This document shows positions 17,577-26,266 of a DNA stretch of 64,000 bases, piece by piece. The position numbers were made by a program, and so were the translations under genes. The stretch comes from Helicobacteraceae bacterium (GTDB taxonomy: Bacteria; Campylobacterota; Campylobacteria; Campylobacterales; Sulfurimonadaceae), in assembly GCA_027038835.1 (NCBI GenBank), contig JALWGC010000008.1:62001-126000 (forward strand), read 5' to 3'. Below the pieces are notes generated by a model. That model was not told the DNA's origin. It did not search any database and saw only the letters and a program-made list of their open reading frames with translations. The first letter of the stretch is position 1. Each line of letters starts with the position of its first letter.

Positions 17577-18698
17577 CTACTTGAACCAGCTTTTGACTTT
17601 GTCTATAGCGCTTTCAAGGAAGCTTTCATGTGGTTTGGACTCTTCTACGCCAAAAGAGTCTTGCAGTTTTTGCAAAAGCTCTTTTTGTTCCGAATTGAGC
17701 GATTTCGGATAGGTTATCTTGATTTGCGCTATGAGATCGCCTTTACCGTGACCGTGGACATCTTCGACCCCTTCCCCTTTGAAGACGAACTGCTGTTTGT
17801 CGCGCGTTCCTATGTCGAGTTTGAGTTCGAGTTCCCCTCTTAAAGAAGGGATGGTAAGGGTGTCGCCCATAACCGCTTGGGTGAAGAAAACAGGAATTTC
17901 GATGTAAACGTCGTTACCGTTTCGAACGAAATGTTTGTCCTCTTGAACTCTAAAGGTAACGTACAAATCTCCTCTTCTTCCGTGTTTGCTTATATTTCCC
18001 GCTCCCGCAACGCGCAATCTGTTCCCGGTATCGATCCCTTTTGGAATATCGATGGTGATGGAGCTTTTTTCTTCGATATAGCCTTTACCCTTACATTCGC
18101 TACATTTTTGCGCTATTTTCATCCCCTCACCATGGCAATCGGGACAGGTTTGAGAAAAGGTCATAAACCCTTGTCTTAGATACACCTGACCTTGTCCGTC
18201 ACAAGTTCTACAAGGTTCCAACTTACCGTCTTTAGCACCTGTTCCTTTACAGCTTTTACATGAAGTTTTGAAGGTGTAGTCGATAGTTTTCTCACACCCA
18301 AAAACAGCTTCTTCGAAGGTGATTTCCATCTCTATACCAAGATCGAGCGGGTATTTGTCGCGCTCTTTGGCTCTTTTTGCTCTAGAACCGCCGCTAAAGC
18401 CGAACATCTCTTCGAAGATGGAGCTCAAATCATCAAAACCTCCAAAACCGCCGGCAGAACCCATTTGCCCCTCAAGGCCGGCTTTTCCGTAGCGGTCGTA
18501 GATGGCGCGTTTTTCATCGTCGCTCAAAACTTGATACGCTTCGTTGCAAAGTTTGAACATGTGCTCGGCTTCTTTGTCGCCGTCGTTTTTGTCCGGATGG
18601 TATTTTTTCGCCATTTTTCGATAAGCGCGTTTTATTTCGCTTTTGTCGGCGTCTCTTGAGATTTCGAGTATTTCGTAGTAATCTACCTCTTCAGTCAT
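17577..18698 (-). CDS. dnaJ: Chaperone protein DnaJ
   Basis: Hsp40 co-chaperone of DnaK. J domain with KYHPDKN, a Gly/Phe-rich stretch at about 75-110, four CxxCxGxG zinc repeats ([32 protein letters not shown]), and the C-terminal substrate-binding domains. 373 residues. Its promoter region ends against the palindromic element that separates it from divergent recR. Neither grpE nor dnaK lies nearby. Confidence 0.97.
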   Translation of the reverse strand: MTEEVDYYEILEISRDADKSEIKRAYRKMAKKYHPDKNDGDKEAEHMFKLCNEAYQVLSDDEKRAIYDRYGKAGLEGQMGSAGGFGGFDDLSSIFEEMFGFSGGSRAKRAKERDKYPLDLGIEMEITFEEAVFGCEKTIDYTFKTSCKSCKGTGAKDGKLEPCRTCDGQGQVYLRQGFMTFSQTCPDCHGEGMKIAQKCSECKGKGYIEEKSSITIDIPKGIDTGNRLRVAGAGNISKHGRRGDLYVTFRVQEDKHFVRNGNDVYIEIPVFFTQAVMGDTLTIPSLRGELELKLDIGTRDKQQFVFKGEGVEDVHGHGKGDLIAQIKITYPKSLNSEQKELLQKLQDSFGVEESKPHESFLESAIDKVKSWFK

Positions 18699-18743
18699 AG
18701 TTGTTCGTTTCCTTATAGTGATTTGTTCATTTTTCGAAATCGA

Positions 18744-18749
18744 ATTATA
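18744..18749 (-). promoter_or_regulatory. -10 box for dnaJ
   Basis: Minus-strand TATAAT about 45 bases before the dnaJ ATG. A plus-strand TATAAT at 18751-18756 lies next to it, pointing into the palindromic element. Confidence 0.5.
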
Positions 18750-18770
18750 CTATAATTTCAAATATAAGTT

Positions 18771-19034
18771 ATACCAAACCCAACTAAAGAGTGGGAATTT
18801 AAACGAACATATTGTAGTATAGTACAAGGCGAAAATCCGCAGGAGCTACTAGTAGCTTCAAGGGTTTTCAACGCGGTAATATGCTGCTATATGTTCGCCC
18901 TTCGGGTAAAAGATAAGCTACCATCTGCTGCGTTAGACTATCTTGAGGCTACCAGTAGCATCTGCGATAGTCTGCCTTGCATCTGATAGCTTCTCTTTTA
19001 TTTAAATTTCCCACTCTTTAATTGGGTTTGGTAT
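18771..19034. repeat. MITE-like palindromic element between dnaJ and recR
   Basis: About 264 bp bounded by near-perfect 33/34-bp terminal inverted repeats (18771-18803 and 19001-19034; one mismatch and one indel) starting ATACCAAACCCAA. Inside are two independent nested hairpins. One has arms 18804-18825 and 18875-18896 around AGCTACTAGTAGCT. The other has arms at about 18912-18942 and 18964-18993 around GCTACCAGTAGC. No coding capacity. TTA flanks both sides of the TACC...GGTA core, a possible 3-bp target duplication. This fills most of the 341-base gap between dnaJ and recR. Confidence 0.85.
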
Positions 19035-19059
19035 TAAAAAGCGATTAAAAAGAAAAGTT

Positions 19060-19635
19060 ATGAAATATCATTCGTTAGAAAAGTTCAACAAGCTTGTCGA
19101 AGCGCTCGAGGAGTTGCCGACGATAGGGAAAAAATCGGCGACGAGACTCGCATACCACATGGTGAGCAAAGACAGTTTTAATGCACTTCGCCTTGCACAT
19201 GCCATCGAAGATGCCATCGGGACGATAAAACGATGTCGAAAATGTGGCGGTATGAGCGAAGATGAGCTGTGTTTCATCTGTTGCGATGAAAGCCGAGACC
19301 GTCATGTATTGTGTATAGTGGAGAGTGCGAAAGATATTTTACTGTTTGAAGAGAACGCTCTTTTTGACGGTTTGTACTTCGTTTTGGAATCGTTTCAAGA
19401 TGTCGATATCGCTTCTTTGCGCTCACGTATCGAGGAAGATGATGTCAAAGAGGTAGTTTTCGCTTTGACTCCTTCGATTCAGAATGATGCTATAATTTTG
19501 TTTATCGAAGACAAACTCAAGGAGTTCGATATCACTTTTACCAAAATCGCACAAGGGGTACCGACGGGGGTGAGTTTGGAAAATATCGATATTTTGTCAT
19601 TGAGTAAAGCGATAGAAAGTAGGGTGAAGATTTGA
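19060..19635 (+). CDS. recR: Recombination protein RecR
   Basis: Component of the RecFOR/RecOR pathway that loads RecA at gaps. Helix-hairpin-helix LEELPTIGKKSATRLAYH, a Cys4 zinc finger (CRKCGG then CFIC), and a Toprim domain with VLCIVESAKD, ending in the Walker B-like region. 191 residues, slightly short but normal for Campylobacterota. Weak A-rich ribosome site; the upstream sequence is the palindromic element, so its promoter may lie in or just after that element. Confidence 0.95.
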   Translation: MKYHSLEKFNKLVEALEELPTIGKKSATRLAYHMVSKDSFNALRLAHAIEDAIGTIKRCRKCGGMSEDELCFICCDESRDRHVLCIVESAKDILLFEENALFDGLYFVLESFQDVDIASLRSRIEEDDVKEVVFALTPSIQNDAIILFIEDKLKEFDITFTKIAQGVPTGVSLENIDILSLSKAIESRVKI

Positions 19636-20522
19636 AAAAAATAGCGGCTTTTTTAGTTTTTGTTGCAAACTTGGCTGCAAACGAAGCGGTAACGCCTCTT
19701 GAAAAAGTTATAAGTGTCGAGACCCTCAAAGACGAGAAAGTGAAAGAATCGATAGGGGACTGGATGAATGAAAAATTCGGTCTTACACCGTATCGACCGA
19801 ACTACCTTCTGCCCTTTAGCTACACGACACACAACTACAAAGAGTGGACACCGACAGACGGTGAATACAAAAATATAGAAGCGGAATTTCAAGTCAGCTT
19901 GAAGATGGCTTTTAAGAGAAATCTCCTTGGAATGGGAGAGATATACTACGGAGCTTATTCTCAGCGCTCTTTTTGGCAACTCTACATAGAATCTTCCCCT
20001 TTTAGGGAGTCGAATTACAATCCTGAGCTTTTTGTCACTTTCCCGGTCGGTTCGAAAGAGTACTACGGCTTGAAATCGCTTACGTTTGGATACTCGCACC
20101 TCTCAAACGGTCAAGGCAACATCACACTTACCGATAACGCCAAGAAGTATCCGGAGATGCAAAATCGCTCAAGAAGTATCAACAAGCTTTACGCACAAAC
20201 GATTTTTCAGCACAAATCGCTGATTTTCGATTTGAAAGTATGGACGAGGATTGCGAATCTAGACGACAATCCAGATATCATGGACTACATCGGATACGGA
20301 AGATTGAAGATGATGTACTTTTACAAAAAACATCTTTTTACCGCTATGGGACGTTTCAATCCTTTCAAACGAAAAGGGGCTTTCGAGGCGACCTATTCGT
20401 ACCCGGGGCATCTTGACGGGGTCTATTTTTTCGCTAAAATCTTTACGGGTTATGGAGAAAGTCTTATAGATTACAACACGAAACTGACGAAGTACTCTGT
20501 CGGTTTCGCTTTTTCAAGATAG
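19632..20522 (+). CDS. pldA: Outer-membrane phospholipase A (PldA)
   Basis: Outer-membrane phospholipase A1 that hydrolyses misplaced phospholipids. Signal peptide of about 16 residues, then a 12-stranded barrel pattern of alternating aromatic strands ending in FAFSR. Active-site motif GYSHLSNGQG gives H156 and S158, with the distal Asn in RSRSIN. The start is TTG 19632, overlapping the recR TGA, with AGGGTGA six bases upstream. Helicobacter and Campylobacter PldA enzymes affect membrane lipid balance and haemolysis. Confidence 0.93.
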   Translation: MKKIAAFLVFVANLAANEAVTPLEKVISVETLKDEKVKESIGDWMNEKFGLTPYRPNYLLPFSYTTHNYKEWTPTDGEYKNIEAEFQVSLKMAFKRNLLGMGEIYYGAYSQRSFWQLYIESSPFRESNYNPELFVTFPVGSKEYYGLKSLTFGYSHLSNGQGNITLTDNAKKYPEMQNRSRSINKLYAQTIFQHKSLIFDLKVWTRIANLDDNPDIMDYIGYGRLKMMYFYKKHLFTAMGRFNPFKRKGAFEATYSYPGHLDGVYFFAKIFTGYGESLIDYNTKLTKYSVGFAFSR

Positions 20523-20541
20523 AGAGGATTATCTCTCTATC
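20518..20541. terminator. Hairpin shared by convergent pldA and FTR-rhodanese ends
   Basis: Nine-base-pair stem GATAGAGAG/CTCTCTATC with a six-base loop that overlaps both stop codons. No clear U tract on either strand, so it may act as a weak bidirectional terminator or mRNA end protector. Confidence 0.4.
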
Positions 20542-21263
20542 TCTCCCGGGTAAGAGACGATACCGTGGGTGAGGTTGCCGATTTTGCTAAATCCCATATC
20601 ATGCATAATGCGCGCGACATGTGCACTTCGACTACCCACATGACAATAAAGAATGATATTTTCGTTTTTATCGAGCTTGGCTTCTTCGAGGGCTGCGAAA
20701 AAGCTCGATGTCGGAACGAGTTTGTCCGCACCTTTTATGTGCCCCATTTGCCACTCCATGTACTCGCGTACATCGACTAGTTTGAAGTTCACCATACCCA
20801 ACTCGCGAGCTTCCATAAGAGAAACGAGTTCATCGCCGTCAAGTTCGTCTTTGTTGACCAGGATTTCCGCTTCTTCTTGCGTCAAGCCGCGTGAATGTTG
20901 GTGAACTGCTTCTTCCATCCCCATCTCTACACGTTGTTTTTGCGCATATTCCGGTGTACAGAAAATACCGCAATGACATTTTCCTTCCTCGGGAATCTCT
21001 TTTTCAATCGCCGGTTTACAAGGGCAAACACGGTCATCTACGCTTCTTGGCTTTCCGTCAACCTCTTCGACCATAAAACAAGGGCAAAAGCGCTTGCCGT
21101 ACATCATCTTGTTTCTGGCAAGCCCCATTTGGACACCTTCGTTCACTTCCTCTTGCGGGTTGTACACCCAGCCGAACTGGTTACAAACTTTGTCGGTGAA
21201 TTTGATCGTTTTTTCCATCTCCGCTTGAAATTCCGGAGAGTTCATGTCGATTCTTTGTATCAT
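20529..21263 (-). CDS. Ferredoxin:thioredoxin reductase catalytic domain fused to rhodanese
   Basis: Residues 1-105 carry the FTR beta-chain cysteine set: C60-P-C62, C80-P-C82, C96-H-C98 and C102, expected to hold a 4Fe-4S cluster next to a redox disulfide. Gaps are 17 and 13 residues instead of the plant 16 and 8. Residues ~145-244 form a rhodanese domain with active-site Cys in LYCHVGSRS and VDVREYMEWQMGHIKGA. The fusion suggests electron transfer from ferredoxin to thioredoxin or to a persulfide. Only the catalytic chain is present, without the variable alpha chain. It lies behind argG. Confidence 0.9.
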   Translation of the reverse strand: MIQRIDMNSPEFQAEMEKTIKFTDKVCNQFGWVYNPQEEVNEGVQMGLARNKMMYGKRFCPCFMVEEVDGKPRSVDDRVCPCKPAIEKEIPEEGKCHCGIFCTPEYAQKQRVEMGMEEAVHQHSRGLTQEEAEILVNKDELDGDELVSLMEARELGMVNFKLVDVREYMEWQMGHIKGADKLVPTSSFFAALEEAKLDKNENIILYCHVGSRSAHVARIMHDMGFSKIGNLTHGIVSYPGEIER

Positions 21264-21274
21264 CGTTTTTTCCT

Positions 21275-22486
21275 TTATTTTCTTGCTTTTCCTTCGATTA
21301 TGAATCGAAGTGCGTTGAGTTTTATAAACCCTGCCGCGTCGGTTTGGTCATATACTTCATCCTCTTCGAATGTACAGTATTCGGGATTGAAAAGTGATTT
21401 TTCACTCTCTCTACCAACTACGACGACGTTGCCTTTGTAGAGTTTGAGGCGCACCTTCCCTTCGACGTTGACTTGTGTCTTGTCGATAGCGGCTTGGAGC
21501 ATCTCTCTCTCAGGTGAGAACCAAAAACCGTTGTAAACGAGTTTTGCATAGCGTGGCATCATTTCGTCTTTGAGATGAGCTTCTTCTCTATCGAGTGTGA
21601 TAGACTCTATGGCGCGGTGCGCTTTGAGCATGATGGTTCCGCCCGGTGTTTCGTAACATCCGCGAGATTTCATTCCAACATAGCGGTTTTCGACTATATC
21701 GATACGACCGATACCGTGTTTTTTACCATATTCGTTGAGTGTTTCGAGAATCTTCGCCGGTGTCATCGCTTCACCATTGATGGCGATAGGGTCTCCGTTT
21801 TTGTACTCTATCTCGATGTATTCTGGAGTGTCGGGAGCGTTTTCGGGGCTTACGCTCCATAGCCACATATCCTCTTCCGGTTCCGCTGCAGGGTCTTCGA
21901 GGATCCCCCCTTCATAAGAGATGTGCAATAGGTTCGCATCCATCGAGTATGGAGATTTTTTCCCTTTTTTCTCGATTTTTATCCCATGCTCTTCGGCAAA
22001 TTTGAGGAGTTTTTCACGCGAGTTGAGGTCCCATTCTCTCCATGGAGCTATAACGGTCAAGTCGGAGTTGAGGCTAAGATAGCCTATCTCGAAACGTACT
22101 TGGTCGTTCCCTTTTCCCGTCGCTCCATGCGCGACCGCGTCGGCACCGGTGATTTTGGCGATTTCGACTTGGCGTTTTGCTATAAGGGGTCTTGCAATCG
22201 AAGTTCCAAGAAGGTATTCCCCCTCGTAGATGGCATTGGCGCGAAACATTGGAAAGACGTAATCGCGAACGAATTCTTCTCTTAAGTCGTCGATGAAGAT
22301 GTTCTCGGGCTTGATACCCAAATCGAGCGCTTTTTGGCGTGCCGGCTCTACCTCTTCCCCTTGACCGATATCGGCTGTGAAAGTGACAACTTCGCAGTCG
22401 TATTCATCTTGAAGCCATTTGAGTATGACACTCGTATCGAGTCCTCCGGAGTAAGCAAGTACCACTTTTTTGACGTTTTTTTTCAT
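21275..22486 (-). CDS. argG: Argininosuccinate synthase
   Basis: Joins citrulline and aspartate with ATP to form argininosuccinate in arginine biosynthesis. PP-loop SGGLDTS at residues 13-19 and the conserved [13 protein letters not shown] and [13 protein letters not shown] segments. ATG 22486 has AGGA six bases upstream and gives 403 residues; an in-frame TTG two codons earlier is less likely. Another arginine gene, argD, starts at the right edge of the window but is not linked. Confidence 0.97.
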   Translation of the reverse strand: MKKNVKKVVLAYSGGLDTSVILKWLQDEYDCEVVTFTADIGQGEEVEPARQKALDLGIKPENIFIDDLREEFVRDYVFPMFRANAIYEGEYLLGTSIARPLIAKRQVEIAKITGADAVAHGATGKGNDQVRFEIGYLSLNSDLTVIAPWREWDLNSREKLLKFAEEHGIKIEKKGKKSPYSMDANLLHISYEGGILEDPAAEPEEDMWLWSVSPENAPDTPEYIEIEYKNGDPIAINGEAMTPAKILETLNEYGKKHGIGRIDIVENRYVGMKSRGCYETPGGTIMLKAHRAIESITLDREEAHLKDEMMPRYAKLVYNGFWFSPEREMLQAAIDKTQVNVEGKVRLKLYKGNVVVVGRESEKSLFNPEYCTFEEDEVYDQTDAAGFIKLNALRFIIEGKARK

Positions 22487-22600
22487 ATACAATCCTATAT
22501 AGACATAAATAGTTGGGTGATTATACTAAAAAAGAGATTAAAATAGAGTAAGAGCGTAAATCAATTTTTATTTTAAGAGTAGCAAAAGAATAACTTTTGC

Positions 22601-22975
22601 TTATCCTCTTGTGTCAAAGAGCATACCGGTGAATTCTTTGACCTTCTCAAGCAGAGAGTGCGCTTTTTCCGCCGGCCATCTTCTTAGCACCTTGTCGGTC
22701 TTTTTGTCGATGATAGAAACATAGAACGTATCTTCTTTATCGACTCCAAATCGCAAAGAGGTGTTGAGTAGAGATATTTCGCTATTGAGGCTATCGACGA
22801 GTTTATCGACCTCTTTTTCGCTGTTGAGCAGTTTTTTGTTTCTATCTTCTATAGCTTGGTTCGAACTCTCTTGCGTTTTGGAAACTTGCGTATGCGTGTC
22901 CGCTTGTTGCGTTTCTTGGCGCAGATTGAGATTTGCCTGTACCTGCTGTTTCGCTACGTTTGCTATGCCATCCAT
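22601..22975 (-). CDS. flaG: FlaG family flagellar protein
   Basis: 124 residues: a polar, Gln/Lys-rich N-terminus, then a FlaG domain (LRFGVDKEDTFYVSIIDKKT, VLRRWPAEKA, MLFDTRG). FlaG proteins influence flagellar filament length and are encoded near fliD or flaB in many species, though no filament gene is adjacent here. I start at ATG 22975 because AAGGAG lies six bases upstream; an upstream ATG at 23035 has no such site. Confidence 0.88.
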   Translation of the reverse strand: MDGIANVAKQQVQANLNLRQETQQADTHTQVSKTQESSNQAIEDRNKKLLNSEKEVDKLVDSLNSEISLLNTSLRFGVDKEDTFYVSIIDKKTDKVLRRWPAEKAHSLLEKVKEFTGMLFDTRG

Positions 22976-23096
22976 GACGAACTCCTTATGTGTAGCTAGA
23001 GTATTTCTAAACACCATATCGGCTATTTTTTTCATCTCTTTAGTTTTTTTACGAAAAAAAAGATATATTACGTTTTTGAAATTATTTTATGGACAG

Positions 23097-23384
23097 ATGG
23101 TTATGATTTATAAAACGGATATAGGTGAAATCGATTTGGGGAAATTGACGCGGCTTTATCCCGCAGCTTTGATAGAAGTCGGAGGAGAACAAGCGGAGAT
23201 GAGCTTGGAATGGATGGAGAGTAACGCGGAGAAAGTGCAACTCGTTTCGTATGTACTGGTGTTTGATTTCACTCCCATAGGCAGCGAAGAAAGGAGTAAA
23301 AAGGTGCTTTCGTTCGCGAGTAAAGAGGAGTTGTTGGAAGAGATGCAAAAGGTAGCAGAGTTCGTAGATGCCTATCGTAAATAG
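23097..23384 (+). CDS. Conserved-looking small protein, unknown function
   Basis: About 95 residues, acidic C-terminal helices, pattern MIYKTDIGEIDLGKLTRLYPAAL near the start. Two ATGs (23097, 23103) are possible. Its end overlaps the MATE gene start by 17 bases, so the two are probably translated together. No family recognised. Confidence 0.7.
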   Translation: MVMIYKTDIGEIDLGKLTRLYPAALIEVGGEQAEMSLEWMESNAEKVQLVSYVLVFDFTPIGSEERSKKVLSFASKEELLEEMQKVAEFVDAYRK

Positions 23385-24693
23385 CGATACGAAAAAAGTT
23401 TTTTCCCTTGCTTTGCCGGCGGCATTGAAACATCTTGCCGATATTTTGCAGATACTTGTCGATATGTTGATGGTCGGCTCGGTGAGTGTATATGCGTTGG
23501 CGGTTGTCGGGCTTTCGATGCAGTTTATGATGTTTTTAAATGTCCTTATGACGCTTTATGTCGTCGGAGGGAACGCACTGATTTCCCGTTTTATTGGCAG
23601 TGGGAGAAAAAAACGGGCTTCTTCACTACTTTTTTCCCTTGGGGTGTTCGCTTTTGCCATCTCTTTGGCGGTAGTTTTTCTGCTTTATCCAAATGCTCGA
23701 AGTTTGTACGAGTTGATGGGAGCTTCTGTTGGGGTATCGCAAGTTGGGGGCGTGTACTTTCAAACGCTTTTGCTTGGAATGCCGCTTATATTTATGGACA
23801 ACTTGCTTTATAATGCACTCTCTGCCGCAGGCGATACCAAAAGTTCCCTTTTTATCAAACTCGCTTCAAGTGCAATAAACGCTTTTTTCAACTACGTTTT
23901 GATTTTCGGTCATTTCGGTTTTGAGCCTATGGGGGTTGAAGGCGCTGCGATAGCGACGATAATCTCTTATTTTTTCAACGTTTCGGTCTATTTGATTTTG
24001 TTTTTCGTCAACTCCAAAACCAAGTTGTTGTTCATCCCGCTATGGCGAAAAAACGATTTGCTTCGGGCTTTGAAAGTGGGGTATCATGCAGCTATCGACA
24101 GAGGGATTTCCGCTTTGTCGTTTTTGTTCTTCGTCTCTATTATCGCCTATTACGGCACGAGTGAGTTGGCGGGGTATCAAGTAGGACTGAGAATAGAAGG
24201 GATAGCGTTTATGCCGGGATTTGGTTTCGCTATCGCTTCTATGGCGCTTGTCGGGCAGGCTTTGGGTGCCAAAGAGATTGAGAGAGCGTACAATATGGGG
24301 ATAATATCGGGGCGTATCGCGTATATTTTCATGGGATTTGTCGGAATTTTCATGATATCGTATCCGGAGTGTTTTGTTGGTTTTTTTACCAAAGACGAAG
24401 CCACGATAGATGTCGCTTCGAAATATCTCGTTTTAGTTGGTTTAGCGCAAATTCCGCTTGCTTTGACGTTTGTCTATTCGGCAAGTCTAAGAGGTGCCGG
24501 AGATACGAAAACGGTGATGCGTGTAAATATATTTTCACTTTGGGTGTTTCGTGTTATCCCCTCTTATTTGGCATATAAAGCAGGTTTTAGCGTGATGAGC
24601 GTTTTTGTCGTGATGAATGTCGAAACATTGCTAAAAGGGGTGATTTTTACCTATCTGTACAAAAGGAGAAAGTGGCTCTACACGAAAGTGTAG
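23368..24693 (+). CDS. MATE family efflux transporter
   Basis: Multidrug and toxin extrusion-type exporter with about twelve hydrophobic helices in two homologous halves (a GNALISRFIGSGRKK loop in the first half, ALVGQALGAKEIERA in the second, and the AGDTK loop in both). 441 residues, usual for MATE. Likely driven by sodium or protons; the substrate cannot be told. Overlaps the preceding small gene. Confidence 0.92.
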   Translation: MPIVNSDTKKVFSLALPAALKHLADILQILVDMLMVGSVSVYALAVVGLSMQFMMFLNVLMTLYVVGGNALISRFIGSGRKKRASSLLFSLGVFAFAISLAVVFLLYPNARSLYELMGASVGVSQVGGVYFQTLLLGMPLIFMDNLLYNALSAAGDTKSSLFIKLASSAINAFFNYVLIFGHFGFEPMGVEGAAIATIISYFFNVSVYLILFFVNSKTKLLFIPLWRKNDLLRALKVGYHAAIDRGISALSFLFFVSIIAYYGTSELAGYQVGLRIEGIAFMPGFGFAIASMALVGQALGAKEIERAYNMGIISGRIAYIFMGFVGIFMISYPECFVGFFTKDEATIDVASKYLVLVGLAQIPLALTFVYSASLRGAGDTKTVMRVNIFSLWVFRVIPSYLAYKAGFSVMSVFVVMNVETLLKGVIFTYLYKRRKWLYTKV

Positions 24694-24695
24694 AG
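24676..24695 (+). terminator. Hairpin at MATE stop codon
   Basis: Eight-base-pair stem CTCTACAC/GTGTAGAG closed by a GAAA tetraloop, covering the MATE stop. Convergent fliL ends seven bases later. It lacks a strong U tract. Confidence 0.4.
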
Positions 24696-24701
24696 TGAAA
24701 G

Positions 24702-25271
24702 TTACTGAATGACGAATTCGGTAAAATAGACCCCGAGAATCTGCCCGTCATCGAGCATGGAGTTCAAAGCGTCTTTTATTTGCTGGGTGAGTTTGTCTTT
24801 CCCTTTTCTCGAGCTTACCTCTTCGAGTGTTTTGGAAGTGAGTATGCGTATGATTCTGTCGCGTATGACGGCGGTTTTGTTATCGAGTTCCGCAGTGAGC
24901 TCTTGGCCGCTGAGTTCCAAGTCCATCGTTACTTTAAGATACCTTCTGCCGTTGTCGCTTTTGAGGTTTACCGTAAAGGTATCGAGCGGATACAGCACGC
25001 CGATCTGGCTGAGTTTTCTGCTTTGCTCCATCGCTGCGGAAGAGTAACTTCTCGGTTTTGTCTGAGCCGGCGCGCTTTGTACTTTGGCTGCGGGTTGAGT
25101 CGTTGTAGCCGCTTCTTCCTCGTCGTCACCCATCAGAAGAATTGCCGCTATCGCACCTAACACAATAATAAGCACAAGCACGACAATGATGATGATAAGC
25201 AACATCTTGTTCGATTTGCCGCCGCTTTTTTCCTCTTCTTGGGTCTCTTCGTTCTCTTTTTCTTCAGCCAT
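24702..25271 (-). CDS. fliL: Flagellar basal body-associated protein FliL
   Basis: Inner-membrane protein around the stator that tunes flagellar torque. Acidic cytoplasmic start, one very hydrophobic helix at about 23-46, an Ala/Thr/Gln-rich linker, and the FliL domain (LDTFTVNLKSDNGRRYLKVTMDLEL, ending GVYFTEFVIQ). 189 residues. AAGGA site upstream. Separated by three bases from the carbonic anhydrase gene. Confidence 0.95.
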   Translation of the reverse strand: MAEEKENEETQEEEKSGGKSNKMLLIIIIVVLVLIIVLGAIAAILLMGDDEEEAATTTQPAAKVQSAPAQTKPRSYSSAAMEQSRKLSQIGVLYPLDTFTVNLKSDNGRRYLKVTMDLELSGQELTAELDNKTAVIRDRIIRILTSKTLEEVSSRKGKDKLTQQIKDALNSMLDDGQILGVYFTEFVIQ

Positions 25272-25274
25272 ATA

Positions 25275-25922
25275 CTATCCTTCTATAAGTGTATCGAGCG
25301 GAAAAAAGTCGTATTTTTCCGCATCGTAGTAGTCTATTTTTCCGTTTTCGATGTGGTAGTACCATCCGTGTATATGTAAATCGCCATTTTCGAATCTTTC
25401 TTTAACATGTGGATATGTAAGAAGATTCTCTATTTGATTTATAATGGAGAGTTTTTCGGTAAGTCTTAAAAGTTCCTCTTTGTTCGCATCTACCCCAAGA
25501 CTCAAGATAGCGCTTTTTTTCGCATTTTCACCAAGAGAAAGCCATCTTTTCGTATGTGCCATTTCGGGCGTGTCTTCGATATCTTGGTATAGTGCAGCAC
25601 ATGCGCCGCAATAGGAGTGCCCACAGACGATAATCTCTTTGACTTTTAGAACGCTTGTGGCGTACTCGATGCCGGTTGCGGTTGCATGGTAGTCGTCATC
25701 TGGGCTAAAAGGGGGGACGAAATTACCGACATTTCGTAGCACGAAAAGATCGCCCGGTTTGGTTTGCAGCATCATGTCCGGAATAACGCGCGAATCGGAA
25801 CAGCCTATAAAAAGAGCTTTGGGCTTTTGTCCTTCTTTGACAAGCTTCGCAAGTTCATCTTTGTTTTTTTTGAAATACTTGACAAAAAGCTCGTTCCCTT
25901 TCGCGTATTTTTCCATGCTCAT
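25275..25922 (-). CDS. Beta-class carbonic anhydrase
   Basis: Interconverts CO2 and bicarbonate. Zinc site C41-x-D43-x-R45 (GCSDSRV), H102 and C105 (CGHSYCGAC). 215 residues, no signal peptide, so cytoplasmic. It probably supplies bicarbonate for carboxylases or CO2 fixation by the reductive TCA cycle common in chemolithotrophic relatives. AGGA seven bases before ATG 25922. Confidence 0.95.
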   Translation of the reverse strand: MSMEKYAKGNELFVKYFKKNKDELAKLVKEGQKPKALFIGCSDSRVIPDMMLQTKPGDLFVLRNVGNFVPPFSPDDDYHATATGIEYATSVLKVKEIIVCGHSYCGACAALYQDIEDTPEMAHTKRWLSLGENAKKSAILSLGVDANKEELLRLTEKLSIINQIENLLTYPHVKERFENGDLHIHGWYYHIENGKIDYYDAEKYDFFPLDTLIEG

Positions 25923-25930
25923 CTTTTTTC

Positions 25931-26191
25931 CTAATCGCAGTGGTCGATGCCAAGAGTTTTCATTATCTCTTCGAAAATCTCTCCGGCTTCTCTGTTGATG
26001 TCGTCATGGTACTCGATAACTACTACCGACCTGTCATTAGCGATATCGCTAAAATGGATATCCGCTTTTAGTGGATATTTGTTCACTATTTTCTCAACCG
26101 TCGTTACTACTTTTTCTTTTTCTTTTTTGTTATGAAATGCAAGTGAAAGTCTGGAAAATCGCTCTTCACTTCTAAATTCCGCATCTATCAT
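25931..26191 (-). CDS. Small protein of unknown function
   Basis: 86 residues, charged, alpha/beta mix with KADIHFSDIANDRSVVVIEYHDDI in the middle and DHCD at the end. Possibly a small ferredoxin-like fold. Nine bases before the carbonic anhydrase gene, in the same direction. No family recognised. Confidence 0.6.
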   Translation of the reverse strand: MIDAEFRSEERFSRLSLAFHNKKEKEKVVTTVEKIVNKYPLKADIHFSDIANDRSVVVIEYHDDINREAGEIFEEIMKTLGIDHCD

Positions 26192-26266
26192 GTAAATAGC
26201 CTTTGATAATCTTATTTCCTTTATTATATATAAAAATAAGAAAAAAAGAGATAAAAATCGTAAAAA

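Noticed and set aside
18771-19034. Insertion sequence
   Set aside because: Too short and without any transposase frame; described as MITE-like instead.
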